A stretch of DNA of 64,000 nt from Porites lobata (lineage: Eukaryota > Cnidaria > Anthozoa > Scleractinia > Poritidae): positions 1 to 64,000 of the forward strand of contig CALNXK010000022.1 of the NCBI GenBank assembly GCA_942486035.1, in the 5' to 3' direction. The translations under genes and the position numbers were made by a program. Below the pieces are notes generated by a model. That model saw only the letters and a list, made by a program, of their open reading frames with translations, made no database searches and was not told the DNA's origin. Shown here in pieces: positions 20,506 to 31,479 of this stretch (within the stretch, counting starts at the first letter, position 1; every line of letters starts with the position of its first letter).

Positions 20506-21030
20506 CCAACCAGTGTTGTAAATTATCCCTGAAAAGCCCTGAGGGGAGTGGATAATATGATATTTACACATATTTACATTTACTATTGTTTTACTACTCA
20601 CTATAAATCAAAGCCAGTATTTTTAGGTTCATGCTGATATCAGTTCTATTTAACACATGGGAGTTAATGGTTGTTTACCATTTACACGGGCAAACCGGTC
20701 TGTTCATGGTGTGGGTAAATGGTTCGCAAAGTTCAGGACTGATAAATTTCGTCCCGCAATCGCGTTTACCATCAGTACCATTAGCACAAATCAGTTCCAT
20801 TTACCGGAAAACGGCCGCGAAGGCCTGAAACTGGTATCAAGGATGGCTTTGAAGAAATGGACCACGAATTTCCGTTTGAAATATTCCATACGGGAAAACA
20901 AAACTACCTTTTCAGATGTTCCGTTTCTCCCGGAATTTTCCGTCGGAAAACACCCAAAAAGTCGTTTTCCATTTACTTTCCAACCGGATTTCCCGGAAAA
21001 TTACTCGGTAAACATCCAATGAGAACCGAG
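20506..21030. other. Intergenic, no gene recognised
   Basis: Overlapping short frames (20631-21102) share no recognisable domain. CCGGAAAA-type text recurs and suggests a degenerate repeat rather than coding. Confidence 0.35.
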
Positions 21031-21275
21031 CGATCACCCCATGTAAGGGAATCCGTATTACGTAATCCGGGAAAATTTTGCTTATGGAATCCGGAATCCT
21101 AGGTTTTGGAATCCGGAATACAACTCAAGAAATCCGGAATCCCACTAACAATTGGAATCCAGAATCTACGTTCTACAGATAATTAGTGAAATCCTGACCA
21201 GTACCTGGAATCCGGAATCCACAGCGTGGAATCCAGAATCCAAGATTGTCCAGGATTCCCACTTACATGAGGCGA
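21030..21275. repeat. GGAATCCGGAATCC repeat, uninterrupted copy
   Basis: A dispersed repeat built on GGAATCCGGAATCC motifs (TTTTGGAATCCGGAATAC, AAATCCGGAATCCCACTAAC, then TTGGAATCC). A second copy lies at about 37070-38160, but there it is split by an 897-bp element at the CACTAAC position. The present copy therefore gives the empty site. Confidence 0.65.
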
Positions 21276-22190
21276 GAGCAACACTGGACTTTTGATCTGT
21301 CTTACGCTTTTCTTCCACGCGATCAAACGAGAAATATTTTGCAGAACATTGTAAACTCTAAGAATATAAGGATGTTTCCCTTTAGTTCATCTGTACAGAG
21401 CTAAGGAAGTCGCAAACAGTCACCAGAAGACTAACTTTTAATAGGAAATCCGCGGCCGGATGGAGAGAATAAAATAATTTAAGAAATTCAGTGAGTACAG
21501 GAGTTAGACTGTATTCAGTTCTGTTATGGGGTTTAGAACTATAAAACCCATAATATAATAAAACGTTAAAAGTACCAGTACATTTAATTCATTTCCCCCG
21601 TGAAAGGTCAGGGCCTTATGCCGGTCATTTTCAAGGCCAAAATTTGGTCTGCTATATATGTTCTAGGCTCCATAATACTTTAAAAGTAAACTTCGAGAGC
21701 ATTCATTTCAAACGTAGAAAAGTACAATACAATTAATCTTTATCAGAAACGCCAATGTATTTAATGATACACAGTAAATTTTTGATCACGTAACATGACG
21801 CGTCACCATGATTATAGTTTTTGACACGAGATGAACTCAAGATGTCGGTGCTTGAAGAAAGATGAATAACATTCACGTGGAAGTTTCAAAATTTTAAAGC
21901 GGAAGCCGTTTCCGGAATTGAACTGAAGCCTCCAGATACTCATATGCTGAGCTGAAGGTCGTATATAAAATCACCAGTTATTATTGTAATAGTGAAGAAA
22001 GTTGCACCACACTAGTGCAAGTCCCTGAAATGTGTATTGGATTAATATATCTGTCCTTGTGATTGAAGATATTTCATGCCTATTGGAATACAGTATGTGT
22101 TTATCTTCTTTTTCCTTTAGTTTCACAATCCCCATGCATAAGTCCATCTTTTCATAGGAAATGAATGGACACAAGTCAAAGTGTGTCTCA
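21276..22190. other. Intergenic, no gene recognised
   Basis: AT-rich. It contains the ~90-bp segment near 21885-21970 that matches 9520-9600. No coding is supported. Confidence 0.35.
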
Positions 22191-22330
22191 AGAATGTTAT
22201 GGGTTTCATTGTCTTTAGACTAGTACTGTATTGGCGAACCGAGTACCATCCCCAAAACATCAAGTAAACAGATATACGTTTGTTATGTGATTATATAGTA
22301 GTCTTTTGACGGTGACACCCATAACATTCT
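22191..22330. repeat. Small inverted-repeat element
   Basis: AGAATGTTATGGGT on the left pairs with ACCCATAACATTCT on the right, about 140 bp apart. The body is AT-rich with no coding. It is probably a MITE; no target duplication was resolved. Confidence 0.55.
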
Positions 22331-22463
22331 CGTGAGATAGATGAGGAACTAAAAGCACTAGTCACTGAAGCGTGACTAGTATACTGAAATTGTTCTTTTA
22401 GCAGAACATGTATTCACTAAGTAATATAACGATACTGAGATTTCTCACATTTTGCTGTCTAAT

Positions 22464-22835
22464 GCGCAGTTCGCCAAAGTAAATTTGCTACGTCCAATCG
22501 CATGCTGATGGTTAGTTCTGCAGCCCAACAGTATGTCCAGCTGATTTTTGTTGTCGTTTCAACTGTAAATTATCCGAAGTGAAATATCCCCCGTAGCATT
22601 TCTAAGCATGTTTTTTCTGAAGGGCTCGTGATCCAAAGAAATGACGACTCCTAGAAACGAGAAGCCTAACTCGAGCTTTTTTCTGCTAAATGTTCGTGCC
22701 CAGGCTTCTCGCGGGTTGAGTTTGTGATGCGCTCTCCTGATGCCGAACACAATATGACGTGTCACTACCTGGATATGGTTGATCTGATTGGTTGAAGCAA
22801 TTTTCCGCCGCGGCACTAATCAAAGAGTGTTATTG
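22464..22835. repeat. Duplicated block, copy B
   Basis: Aligns with 12579-12594 joined to 13002-13345. It lacks the 401-bp MITE found in copy A, so it shows the pre-insertion state (GCCAAAGTAAATTTG). It contains a short insertion relative to A near 22680-22705. Confidence 0.75.
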
Positions 22836-23074
22836 CGTTCGACGAAGGAGAACGCAGTCTATTCCTCAAGGCGCCGTTACCAATGTGGTAGCGCGGCTAC
22901 CGAGCATGTTGAGGCGCTTTCTGCCAGATTCTTCACATTCCTTTGGCTGGTCACATATTTGTGCCGTTTTCGTCGCCATTTTGAATTTCACGCTATGAGG
23001 TAATACGCACGCACGCATTCATTGTCACGTGGTCAATTGCTTCTCCAAAGCAAAGTGTGACGAGGATCAAGCCT

Positions 23075-23264
23075 GCGCCAGAGGTTATCAGACGCTGTTG
23101 AAAACTGGTCCGATATCAGAAGAAAATTTAAGTTCAAAGTTTAATCTTTCAGTAAAATGGGTACCAGGGGTATAAAGGTGGAACAAGCCTTCAGCACATC
23201 TGGTCTAAACGGGATAAAGAAATACTAACTCGAGTCGTCGTTTGAAGATCGCTCCGACGCTAAA
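23075..23264 (+). promoter_or_regulatory. Chimeric 5' region of the 23 kb fragment
   Basis: Bases 23075-23165 match the 5' flank and first codons of array copy 2 (TCCGATATCAGAAG to AAAATGGGTA). They are followed directly by 23166-23264, matching the TATA-containing 5' flank of copy 3 (GGTATAAAGG, TATA at 23171-23178). Two paralogous promoters are thus spliced end to end ahead of the broken gene. Confidence 0.7.
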
Positions 23265-23782
23265 ATGAGTATACTGACAGAGGTAGTTGGTCAATTCTTG
23301 TTCAGGTTTACACGAGGCGTAACAGAGTATTGCAATCCAGAGGAACCTGAACGTTTGGCTACAATCCTCTAGAAAGCACTGGTCGAGAATGGTATTATCA
23401 ACCAGTCAATGAGCTTATTTACCACTGAAAAATACAGTGACAGAGAAGCTACCACATGGGATTATCTCGGGTCGACCGATCTTGATATTAAAGTTACAGT
23501 CGACTCCCGGTAACTCGGACCCTCTATAACTCGAACCTCCCGTTAACTCGTAGCAATTTTTATTTCCCTTCAGAACATTTTCTATATAATTTTATCCTTG
23601 ATAACTCGAACTCCCGATAACTCGAACTTTTTTCTGTTTCCCTTGAAGGTTCGAATTATTGGGAGTCGACTATATTAATGCGTGTTCACCAGATGAAGAA
23701 ACAGATAAACATCAAAAAGATGACCGAGCAATAGTTTGGAAACGGCTGAGGCCATCCGCTTTCTGTACAATAGGCAAATCAA
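23265..23782 (+). pseudogene. Membrane-protein array fragment, N-terminal part, broken
   Basis: Starts MSILTEVVGQ like copy 3, and then shows a short deletion after GAACCTGAA, a stop-bearing change near 23426 (ACCACTGAAAAATAC where paralogs read ACCAAGAATAC), and a 176-bp element at 23497-23672. After removal of the element it continues INACSPDEETDKHQKDDR and RLRPSAFCTIGKS to 23782. There it stops abruptly and joins a fragment on the opposite strand. Only about the first 115 codons are represented. It is the only plus-strand member of the array in this window. Confidence 0.8.
23497..23672. mobile_element. Pogo-like MITE inside the array fragment
   Basis: Left CAGTCGACTCCCGG, right GGGAGTCGACTA, with TA on both sides (23495-23496, 23673-23674). 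The intact paralogs read AAGTTATTAATGC across this point, so both insertion site and TA duplication are directly visible. Internal repeats of AACTCGAAC are typical of the family (other copies at 37157 and 50292). Confidence 0.9.
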
Positions 23783-23995
23783 TTTGTCATATTTGCTCGG
23801 AGAGAGCAACCAGTGCGGTATAAAGTTTTGAGATATAGGGGTCCGGAACAGATTAACGTGAATTGTGTGCCGAGAAAGGTGGCAGTGAGAAGAGAGATCA
23901 AAGCTCCAATGTACATTGATTTGCCAACCATATTGAGAGCGGGTGGCCTCAGGCATTTCCAAGCCATTGCTCTGTCATCTTCTTGATGTTCACAA
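23783..23995 (-). pseudogene. Membrane-protein array fragment in inverted orientation
   Basis: Minus strand encodes MAWKCLRPPALNMVGKSMYI and LYLKTLYRTGCSLRANMTN, matching array copy 2 across 14564-14776. It is cut off at both ends and abuts the plus-strand fragment at 23782. The join pairs two different paralogs, copy-3-like and copy-2-like, head to head at nearly the same codon (GKS). Confidence 0.8.
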
Positions 23996-24189
23996 GGTAA
24001 AAAGAAAAAAACCTAAGGCGCAGAGAAGACGAGAGAAAAACCCACCCAAGGGATAGCAGCCTGAGCGTCAGTAATCCTACTAGGGCATTAGACACCCTTT
24101 CAGGCTACCATGGAAGGGCAGGAAGAAAAACATATGAAATGACGGAAGAAAAGGCGAGTAACGAAAAATCAAACACAGGCGTGCAAAAC

Positions 24190-24480
24190 CGTATGGGAGC
24201 CGAGGGAAAAGAACCGCAGAAACCCAGTGTTTGTGAGGCAAAGCACGGAAAACATAAATTACTAACAACAAGAGCATGCAACAAACTACGGGAGCCGAGG
24301 GGAAAGCACTAAGACTTTAGGGGGTGCTGAGGGATGAGCACTGCAAAAACCGCAGATAGCGAGGCAAAGTACGAATAACACCGCTATTGGATAAAACAAA
24401 AGCAAAACATTAACGTGTAAAAACCTTACGGGAGCCAAGGGAAGGGCAGTAAACAAACTGGGAGTAGAGCGCCAGCGAAA
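24190..24480. repeat. Degenerate tandem repeat
   Basis: ACGGGAGCCGAGGG-type units recur at about 24192, 24288 and 24428, each followed by related text (GAGGCAAAGCACGG, GAGGCAAAGTACG). Unit length is irregular, about 95-140 bp. The rest of 23996-24700 shows no gene. Confidence 0.5.
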
Positions 24481-24701
24481 CACAGGCGAGGGAAAGTTCA
24501 TTCGCACTGGCGATTGGTCTGTTTTGAAGCAGAGCTGGAGCTTGTGTAACATTGGCCGGGGCAGGACCGGATCGTCAGCCATCTTAATAAAACAACAATC
24601 AGTCAACAGAGCGAATGGATTCTTACGCGACCTGGGAGAAATGAGATGCGGAGCTCTCATTTACTCTCGCGTTGCAAGGGACTGGCCCGAATAGTTTATA
24701 C

Positions 24702-24872
24702 GCCACTTGCACATCTCCCACAATGCACCTTATTTGCCCCCCAAATTTTGCACGAACCTTCGTTTTTCATTTGTCCTGGGTATTACAGCTGTCCCAAGAC
24801 AAATTGAAAACAATGATTATGCAAAATTTTGAGGGGCAAATAAGGTGCATTATGGGAGATGTACGAGTGGCA
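24702..24872. repeat. Foldback repeat, CAAAATTTTGCA family copy 1
   Basis: Left arm CCACTTGCACATCTCCCAC and AATGCACCTTATTTGCC. Right arm GGCAAATAAGGTGCAT and GGGAGATGTACGAGTGG. It carries the core TGCAAAATTTTGAGGGGCA. The same core occurs in a foldback at 59060-59205. Confidence 0.65.
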
Positions 24873-25474
24873 TGTAGCCGCAATGTTTTCAAGGAATTTT
24901 GAGCAAAAAAAAACCACAAGAGTTTTGGTGTTAAATTTGGTTAAAATTTCTAAAGATTTCCTTTTTCTTATTTCCATATTTTTAAAATTCACTGAAACAA
25001 AGTTTGGCTTAGACCCCGTTTGTTACTTTTGAACAAACATTTTGGTCTGCGTTCCACACGCCGACGTGTACCCTTTAAATTATGCGCTCACCTTTTATCC
25101 AGTTATGAATATCTTGTAAACCTGTCGAAATCCGTCGTTGTACTTCGTAGCCCAAGTTGTCCCCTTCGACCTTTAGACTATATTTGGGCATGAATAGCTA
25201 TGGATGGACATGGACCGAAACTTGAAAAGTAGGGTTTAATGCCTACCAAAAAAATTGTGCCGATGGGTAAAGGCACGCACTGGGTAATGACCACTACAGA
25301 ACTGAACTAAAACAGCAAAACATCAAAGAAAGACTATCGCCAACTCGTGGGTACGTTGTTTAGAAAATAATCAATTAGTTATCACCTCTGGTTTTCCCAC
25401 AGTAAATTTTAGGAAATGATAGAAATTCAGATTTTAAGTATACTATCCTTGTTCTGGAAACACAATACTTTTCT
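24873..25474. other. Intergenic, no gene recognised
   Basis: AT-rich sequence without supported coding or repeat ends. Confidence 0.35.
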
Positions 25475-25705
25475 TGCTGTTTATTGCACTTTATTTATTA
25501 GGTATATATTTAGAAACAAACAAAAACAAAAAAAGCAAAACAAATAAGCAAACAAAACAAAACAAAACAAAAAAGAAAAAAAAAAAGGAAAAAGGGAAGA
25601 AGAAGGTCCATAGCAGAATCTGAACCCCGGTACCTTCGGGTTGACCCGAACTCTCATAGCCACTACGCCATTGAGGATGAACACATGAAAGGTTGAAAAG
25701 TCTCA
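25475..25705 (-). mobile_element. Possible tRNA-derived SINE
   Basis: On the minus strand TGGCGTAGTGGC (box A-like) precedes GGTACCGGGGTTCAGATTC (box B-like) at about 45 bp spacing. A long simple A/C-rich tract follows at 25505-25600 on the plus strand. The head resembles a tRNA; the body is not recognised. Confidence 0.4.
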
Positions 25706-26013
25706 AATATAATGCCTTTTCCATGGAACTTCCGCTGGCAAACCATCGAGCCATACTGAGCCGATTGAAAAAAGGACTCGAAGCAATCGGATGAAATTAA
25801 GGCTAATTGAAACCAGGCTACTGACAGTAGAAAAACAATGTAAACGCATTTCATAGCAATGAAACAACATATGTGATACAAAGCCGACACAACTCCTCCG
25901 CGAAGTAGGACGCAAAACATAAGCTTACGTTTTCTTATCTCGATTTCCGCTGTTATTTTAAAGCTAATGCTCAAAATCACATCCCGTTTCGCCCCGTGAT
26001 CTTGGAGAGTCCT

Positions 26014-26014
<1 letters not shown>

Positions 26015-26044
<30 letters not shown>
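26015..26044. repeat. (AAG)n microsatellite
   Basis: Ten uninterrupted AAG units. Confidence 0.95.
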
Positions 26045-26045
<1 letters not shown>

Positions 26046-26165
26046 GCCTTTATTTACCGTACTGTAGGCATTCATTTATACACATAACCTAGTACATCAC
26101 TACAAGGTAGGAGATTAAGCCAGCGTAGAAGTTGAAGGAGTCGAAGAGCAAATGCTCATCTTCCC

Positions 26166-27462
26166 ATAGGCGTACGGGCCGGGGGGGCGAGGGGGGCTGC
26201 AGCCCCCCCAAATTTTGGGCAGCAAGAGAAAATTTGCGCAAAGCCAGCTTTTAAAGACGTTTTCATGTTTTTTTTATAAACTTCCGCCTAACTTTCTAGA
26301 ATCATCTCCGCTCGTAGAACAGTGTATGACAGATAGCATCAGCGATTGATCTGAAAGTGAAGAAGTGGCTGACTAATTCTCACTTTGAATTACGAGAAGA
26401 ATCTTAATTTTTTAAAAAAAATATATCAAGTGGTTCAAGTTATTCACTAATTTGTTAAAGTAGACCGAAATGTTTACGAAACCGCTAACAAGAGGGCCAT
26501 GATACATACTAATGAAATCCTTCTTTGTAGCAATTGACCAGAATTATCTCTAACATAATTCACACACATTTTTAAAAAGATTGAAGCTACTATGAGGTGA
26601 AATTGCATGTCAAAAGCCCTTCGTTTTCTACAGATAACGGCTAAACATCAAGATTTTCCTTTTTTTACTGTATTTCTAACTATAAAAACTTTATCCTAAA
26701 ATATCCCGATAACGCTCTTACAGATTCCGTTTTAATTTCACGAACATCTAGGCGACTATTGGAGGAAAAAGCTCCCAAGAACGATTTCATAGTGAGAAAT
26801 AATGCTACAAGTATAATAGGTAATGGCGTCATTTCGTTGCTATGACAACTCTGATGTCATTGCAACCCTGATTAACCTCCGTAGTTACTAAAACATGGAA
26901 CGACCTAAAACCACCTAAAACCATCTACAACCACCTACAACCACCTCAAAAAATTCAACAACCACCTACAGCCATCTACAACCACCTCAAAAACATCTAC
27001 AACCACTCGTAAACAATCTAAAACCATCTAAAACAAGGTATAAATGTCTGAAATAAGGCGAGACGACAACATGTCACGTACATGAAATACGACAATCGGA
27101 CAAAACATCCACTTCCCGCTAAAATCTTACTCTCCGTGGTCCCTTGTATCATCAACCATTGGCTTAACACAAAACTAAGAAATAAGATTGCATTATAGAT
27201 TTTTTTTAGTACGCCCTGATTATGACAAATTTTCATCTTTTATCTAATGCAACTGTGGTGGCAATTTTTCCAAATGTTTGTTAGGTATTGACCCTGAAAA
27301 ACTGTATCGAGGCACTTTCATATGCTAGTACGGCCTATGTTGTTGCATCATATGAGCCTCGTTTCGTTTCTACTGTTTTGTAAAAATTTGGGCAACTTGC
27401 AAGAATTTTTTGGGCAAATGGTTTACCGCCCCCCCTGGCCGAAAATTGCCCGTACGCCGATG
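26166..27462. mobile_element. Mutator-like non-autonomous element with 9-bp target duplication
   Basis: Terminal inverted repeat GGCGTACGGGC at both ends, flanked by CATCTTCCC at 26157-26165 and 27463-27471. A 9-bp duplication fits Mutator-like elements. Its GC-rich shoulders are GGGGGGCGAGGGGGG on the left and CCGCCCCCCCTGG on the right. The interior has no transposase frame, but does have a CCACCTACAA minisatellite (26885-27035). Confidence 0.65.
26885..27035. repeat. CCACCTACAA minisatellite
   Basis: About a dozen imperfect units of roughly 10-12 bp (ACCACCTACAACCACCTCAA and variants such as ACCATCTAAAA). It lies inside the Mutator-like element. Confidence 0.75.
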
Positions 27463-27471
27463 CATCTTCCC

Positions 27472-28098
27472 GTCAAGTTTAACGCCTGGACGAGTCAAAG
27501 GCTCTTGAATCGTACTAATCTGAAAGATTCCTGCGTGTCTTGAATTTGCTAAGACCTCTATCCTCTAACCGTGCTGTTGCGCACGATTCACGCTCTCAGC
27601 GAGGATTTTGATGCCACCGAACTTCGGCGAGCGCGTGCTTCTTTGGAAGCGATAGATCTTCGCGCTCTCGAGTTCGGACCCGATTAATTACGAAGTGCGT
27701 CTACTACGTACGAGTGAGCGAGTGACTCATTTGCATATCCCTGTCCCTTCAATAACTCGTGGTACGCTCGCGCGTAACCACGAGTTAAAAATGATATATC
27801 CTCGTGACATATAGCCCCTTTTAACCGACAAATAACTGCGCGTGTTTGATTTTATCCCTTTTTTCAACGCCCGCCTCTTAGAGTATAACTGCAACGAAGA
27901 AGCGGAACGCTAATTAGTGCCCCCCTCTTTTTTGCACTCGTTACATGTTGAAGAAAAGTGTTTATACAAGTGTATTTTAATTTGGTTACGAACCTTATTA
28001 ACTCTATAAGCTTCAACCAAAACGTGGAACGTTCATTCAAACGTAAAACGGTTAGTCACTTTATTGGGACAAAGCGTCCTTACAACTCATCCAACGGT
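27472..28098. other. 3' flank of the broken membrane-protein copy
   Basis: No gene. From about 27955 the text matches the 3' flank of copy 3 near 17135, including the AATAAA signal. Confidence 0.4.
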
Positions 28099-28539
28099 TT
28101 AATAAAACTTAGCGACGTTTTGTTGATTAGTTATAAGTTCCAAAAGATATTCGCTTGTATAAATAGTTAAGGGAACTACGTTCACAATTGCCACTAAAAG
28201 GTGTCTTTTCCATCGTTTTTGCCAAACAGCCATGACGGCCAAATTCTGATAACGAGTCTCGATTGCCAAAGAAACACTAGTGAAAAACCATTCAATCACT
28301 AGCTGAAATGAGGTGCTCTTGACAAATAACTGTAATACCGGTAAAAGTGAGTTATTTTGACTCCACTACACAACATCAACAGACAAAACGTAATGGCAAA
28401 TAAGTTTATTTTGGGACGGCTTGGCGAGAACCAACCTTACAAAGTATTTATGTAAATACAATAATAGGTGAATACTGGTGAATACCTAATGTACAACACT
28501 TGTAAACTAGCTTTCAGAAAAAGATAAAACTCGTGCGAC

Positions 28540-29165
28540 AAATGGTCGCTCTTGACCTGAATCTCCCATTTAAGCAGGCAGGCTTAGTGCCAGTTAGGCT
28601 GCCAGTTATTCTGGGGAAACTAATTAATAAAACTCAGACAACGCATAACTGGCACACGGAACACGGTAGTAGCACAGAGGCTAAACAAAAAGAAAAAACT
28701 GCTCACAACTGGTCGATCTCGACCTGAATCCCCCAAATAAGCACACAGGCTTAGTGCCAGTTAGGCTGCCAGTTAGGCTGGGGAAACTAGTTAATAAAAA
28801 TCAGACAACGCATAACTGGCACGAGGAACACGGTAGGAGCACAGAGGCTAAGCAAAAAGAAAAAACTGCTACAACTGGTCGATCTCGACCTGAATCCCCC
28901 AAATAAGCACGCAGGCTTAGTGCCAGTTAGGCTGGGGAAACTAATTAATAAAACTCAGACAACGCATAACTGGCACGAGGAACACGGTAGGAGCACAGAG
29001 GCTAAGCAAAAAGAAAAAACTGCTACAACTGGTCGATCTCGACCTGAATCCCCCAAATAAGCACGCAGGCTTAGTGCCAGTTAGGCTGGGGAAATTTAAT
29101 AAAACTGTGATCAACGTATAACTGGGACCGGGAACACTTCAGGAGCACAGAGGCTGAGTGCCAGG
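28540..29165. repeat. Tandem repeat inside the DIRS element
   Basis: Four units of about 154-167 bp, with GGTCG[A/C]TCT at 28544, 28711, 28877 and 29031. Each has CTTAGTGCCAGTTAGGCTG and AACGCATAACTGGCAC. It lies in the spacer between the two direct-repeat blocks at the element's 3' end. Confidence 0.85.
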
Positions 29166-29681
29166 AAAACTGGGAATTATCTCCACTAATGTACCCAACA
29201 AGGCTCGTAGCCCAATAACCAGTAAGGCTGCCATAAAAGGCTAGGGCGGGACATTGAGGGTAAACAATGAATAACGACGCTGGCTAGAGGTCTGTAACAT
29301 TGCCTGCAACCTAACTGCGTCAAACGAGACTTACGTCGCCTCCTAAAAAGCGGTTCCGGGACAGCTGACCTAAGCATACATGGAAACTAAATATATCAAG
29401 TAAAGGAGCAGGTGCAAAACTGAGATAACTAGTGTACAAGTACATAAAATAAGAAACGGGAAAAAGGCTGAAAACTAGCAGAGCTGAGCTACCGCTTACA
29501 AACTGAAGTAAATACGGTCAGACGGAGGCCAGAAAAAACCTGCCCAAAAAAACCCCGAAGGGAAAAAATGCGGGCAGGAAATCTGGGTAGGAACCAAGGC
29601 TCAAGCTCAAAGCCCTTCCTACGGGACTTTACAATGTAATCGAGAATATGTTGCTCCTAAAAATAGATAAAACAAAAATTT

Positions 29682-29962
29682 AAGAAAAACCAAGGAGAGG
29701 TTGGTTCATAAGCCTAGATGACGAACACGTGATATACGCAGCCTTATATACCCCCGATATGGCTACCCACCATGGTGCACCCGGCCTAGTACCCAGGCCC
29801 TGTTGTATCTCGTGCCGTCAAAATATTTATTTCTGCCTTCTTCGCGGGCTCATTCGTCAGAAATAACATATTTTGACTCCACTACACAACATCAACAGAC
29901 AAAACGTAATGGCAAATAAGTTTATTTTGGGACAGCTTGGCGAGAACCAACCCTACAAAGTA
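29682..29962. repeat. Internal junction of the DIRS direct repeats
   Basis: 29682-29869 matches the terminal block 33639-33823 (ends CGTCAGAAATAACAT). 29870-29962 matches the opposite terminal block 28354-28445 (starts ATTTTGACTCCACTACAC). The two termini are thus abutted inside the element, the split-direct-repeat layout known from some DIRS-order elements. Confidence 0.8.
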
Positions 29963-30039
29963 CGTAGAGTGACAAAGTATTGGGCGAAATGACAAATGAA
30001 AGCTCCTAGAGCCCAAGAAACTTGGAAACTGAAAGCCTT

Positions 30040-30745
30040 TTTTCTAGGTCATCATCGGTAGGCGTCCTTGGCTAGAACGGACTTCCAGCGGCCGAGCCAC
30101 TGAAACACACTGTCACAAACCCCATTATAAGCAGCGAAGGTCGCCCCTCACGAACGCAAGGAATATAAACCAAAAGTGGAAGAGTCAACCCCGACAATTC
30201 TCAGGTCCTTGCGAAAAGCCTCTCTAATTGTGGTATAGCTGATAGGCTCGTCCTGGGAAACTAACTAAAAAGAGTTGTTCCCGCGAAACATGGGGCAAAA
30301 ATGAGATCCCCGGAGCTAAAGGGGATGGAAAAAAGAGCAAGGTACCTCTTTAGAAGCTTGACAGGACAAGCAGGGCCAAACATTTCCGAAAAAATCACTT
30401 CGAGTCATCGTCCTTACAAAGTTGGTCGTTCTTGCTTTTGAGAACCTTAATGATCATGAAACCCTCATGAAAGAAAATATAATACCCCCTCATTATGGAG
30501 ACCTCATCAAACCTAAAATCGTTTTGAAAACACACCTAGCCCCTTCAATAATCGAGTTATCCCCGGGAGAGGGGATACCCGCCATGGTATGAACCCATTT
30601 AATACCATAAACATCCGAGTCTACGATGCACGGGGAGTGAAATGAGGTGTTGCAAATACAAGGCAACATGGCAGGGACTGGCAGGACAGGCCCAGGAATG
30701 AAGCTTACTGGCAGCAAAACATTTTTACTTGCGAGAAGCACGAAG
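30040..30745 (-). pseudogene. DIRS tyrosine recombinase, broken
   Basis: N-terminal block YGIKWVHTMAGIPSPGDN (near 30590). A frame change near 30420-30500 is followed by LKRYLALFSIP, then SYTTIREAFRKDLRIVGVD, FGLYSLRS and LGRWKSVLAKDAYR. These match the conserved region around the Arg-His-Arg-Tyr catalytic set of YR-retrotransposon recombinases. Here the usual His of HSLR is Tyr, and a stop follows LRS, so the enzyme is inactive. Confidence 0.75.
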
Positions 30746-31479
30746 GTACACCACTGTCGTACTAACTGGCTTTGAGGAGAGAACCGTCGAATGCATTGTA
30801 GACTGTCTGTCAGCCTCAGGGTTCAACCCTCTGGTGGGAAATTCTGGGGCCCGCGCTAGAAACCAGAGCGGAATATATCTGAAAAGTAATCGAAAATACA
30901 AAAGAGAATGTGAGGATCACGAAATAGGCTACATGCAAAAACCTAATGGGTCCAAACCTAAAGGTACGCATAACACACGTGTAGAGGCACAGGCAACACT
31001 TTCCGTCAGGCGGCGTAGAGCAGAAGCCCGCCAGGGACGAGGGAGGTGTGGGGCGCCGAAAATAAACTCGAAGCGCTATGACGCCAAAAAATAAAGGCCT
31101 GGTTCTGAAAAGGGAATTACGGACCTTCCCTGGAACAAATAATCCCTGGAACTTAAGCAATAAAACCCAGTCCACAACAAAACTATTCCAATGCACTCCA
31201 TCTCTAGCAGAAACATTTCAGAAAATAGCTGACTTCCATACGTGAGGAATAAGGGCTCCCGTGAGCGCGGCAGAGCCCAATGTGTCTGATATACATGACT
31301 CTGACAATGAGGCAAACAGGTGGGCCAAGCCAGTTGTTGTCCTATCCCCAATTTTGAGCGAAGGCATAAACAGCCTAACAGCCTGTCTGAAAAAATAGAG
31401 AGTTAAGCCAAGGCAACTCGCCGTTGTAACTACAGGCGAACCTGTCAATAATGTAAGGACCTAAGAAGTGATTAAGCCC

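Noticed and set aside
28540..29165. CRISPR array
   Set aside because: Repeat units of 154-167 bp are continuous with no unique spacers, lie inside a retrotransposon, and the genome is eukaryotic.
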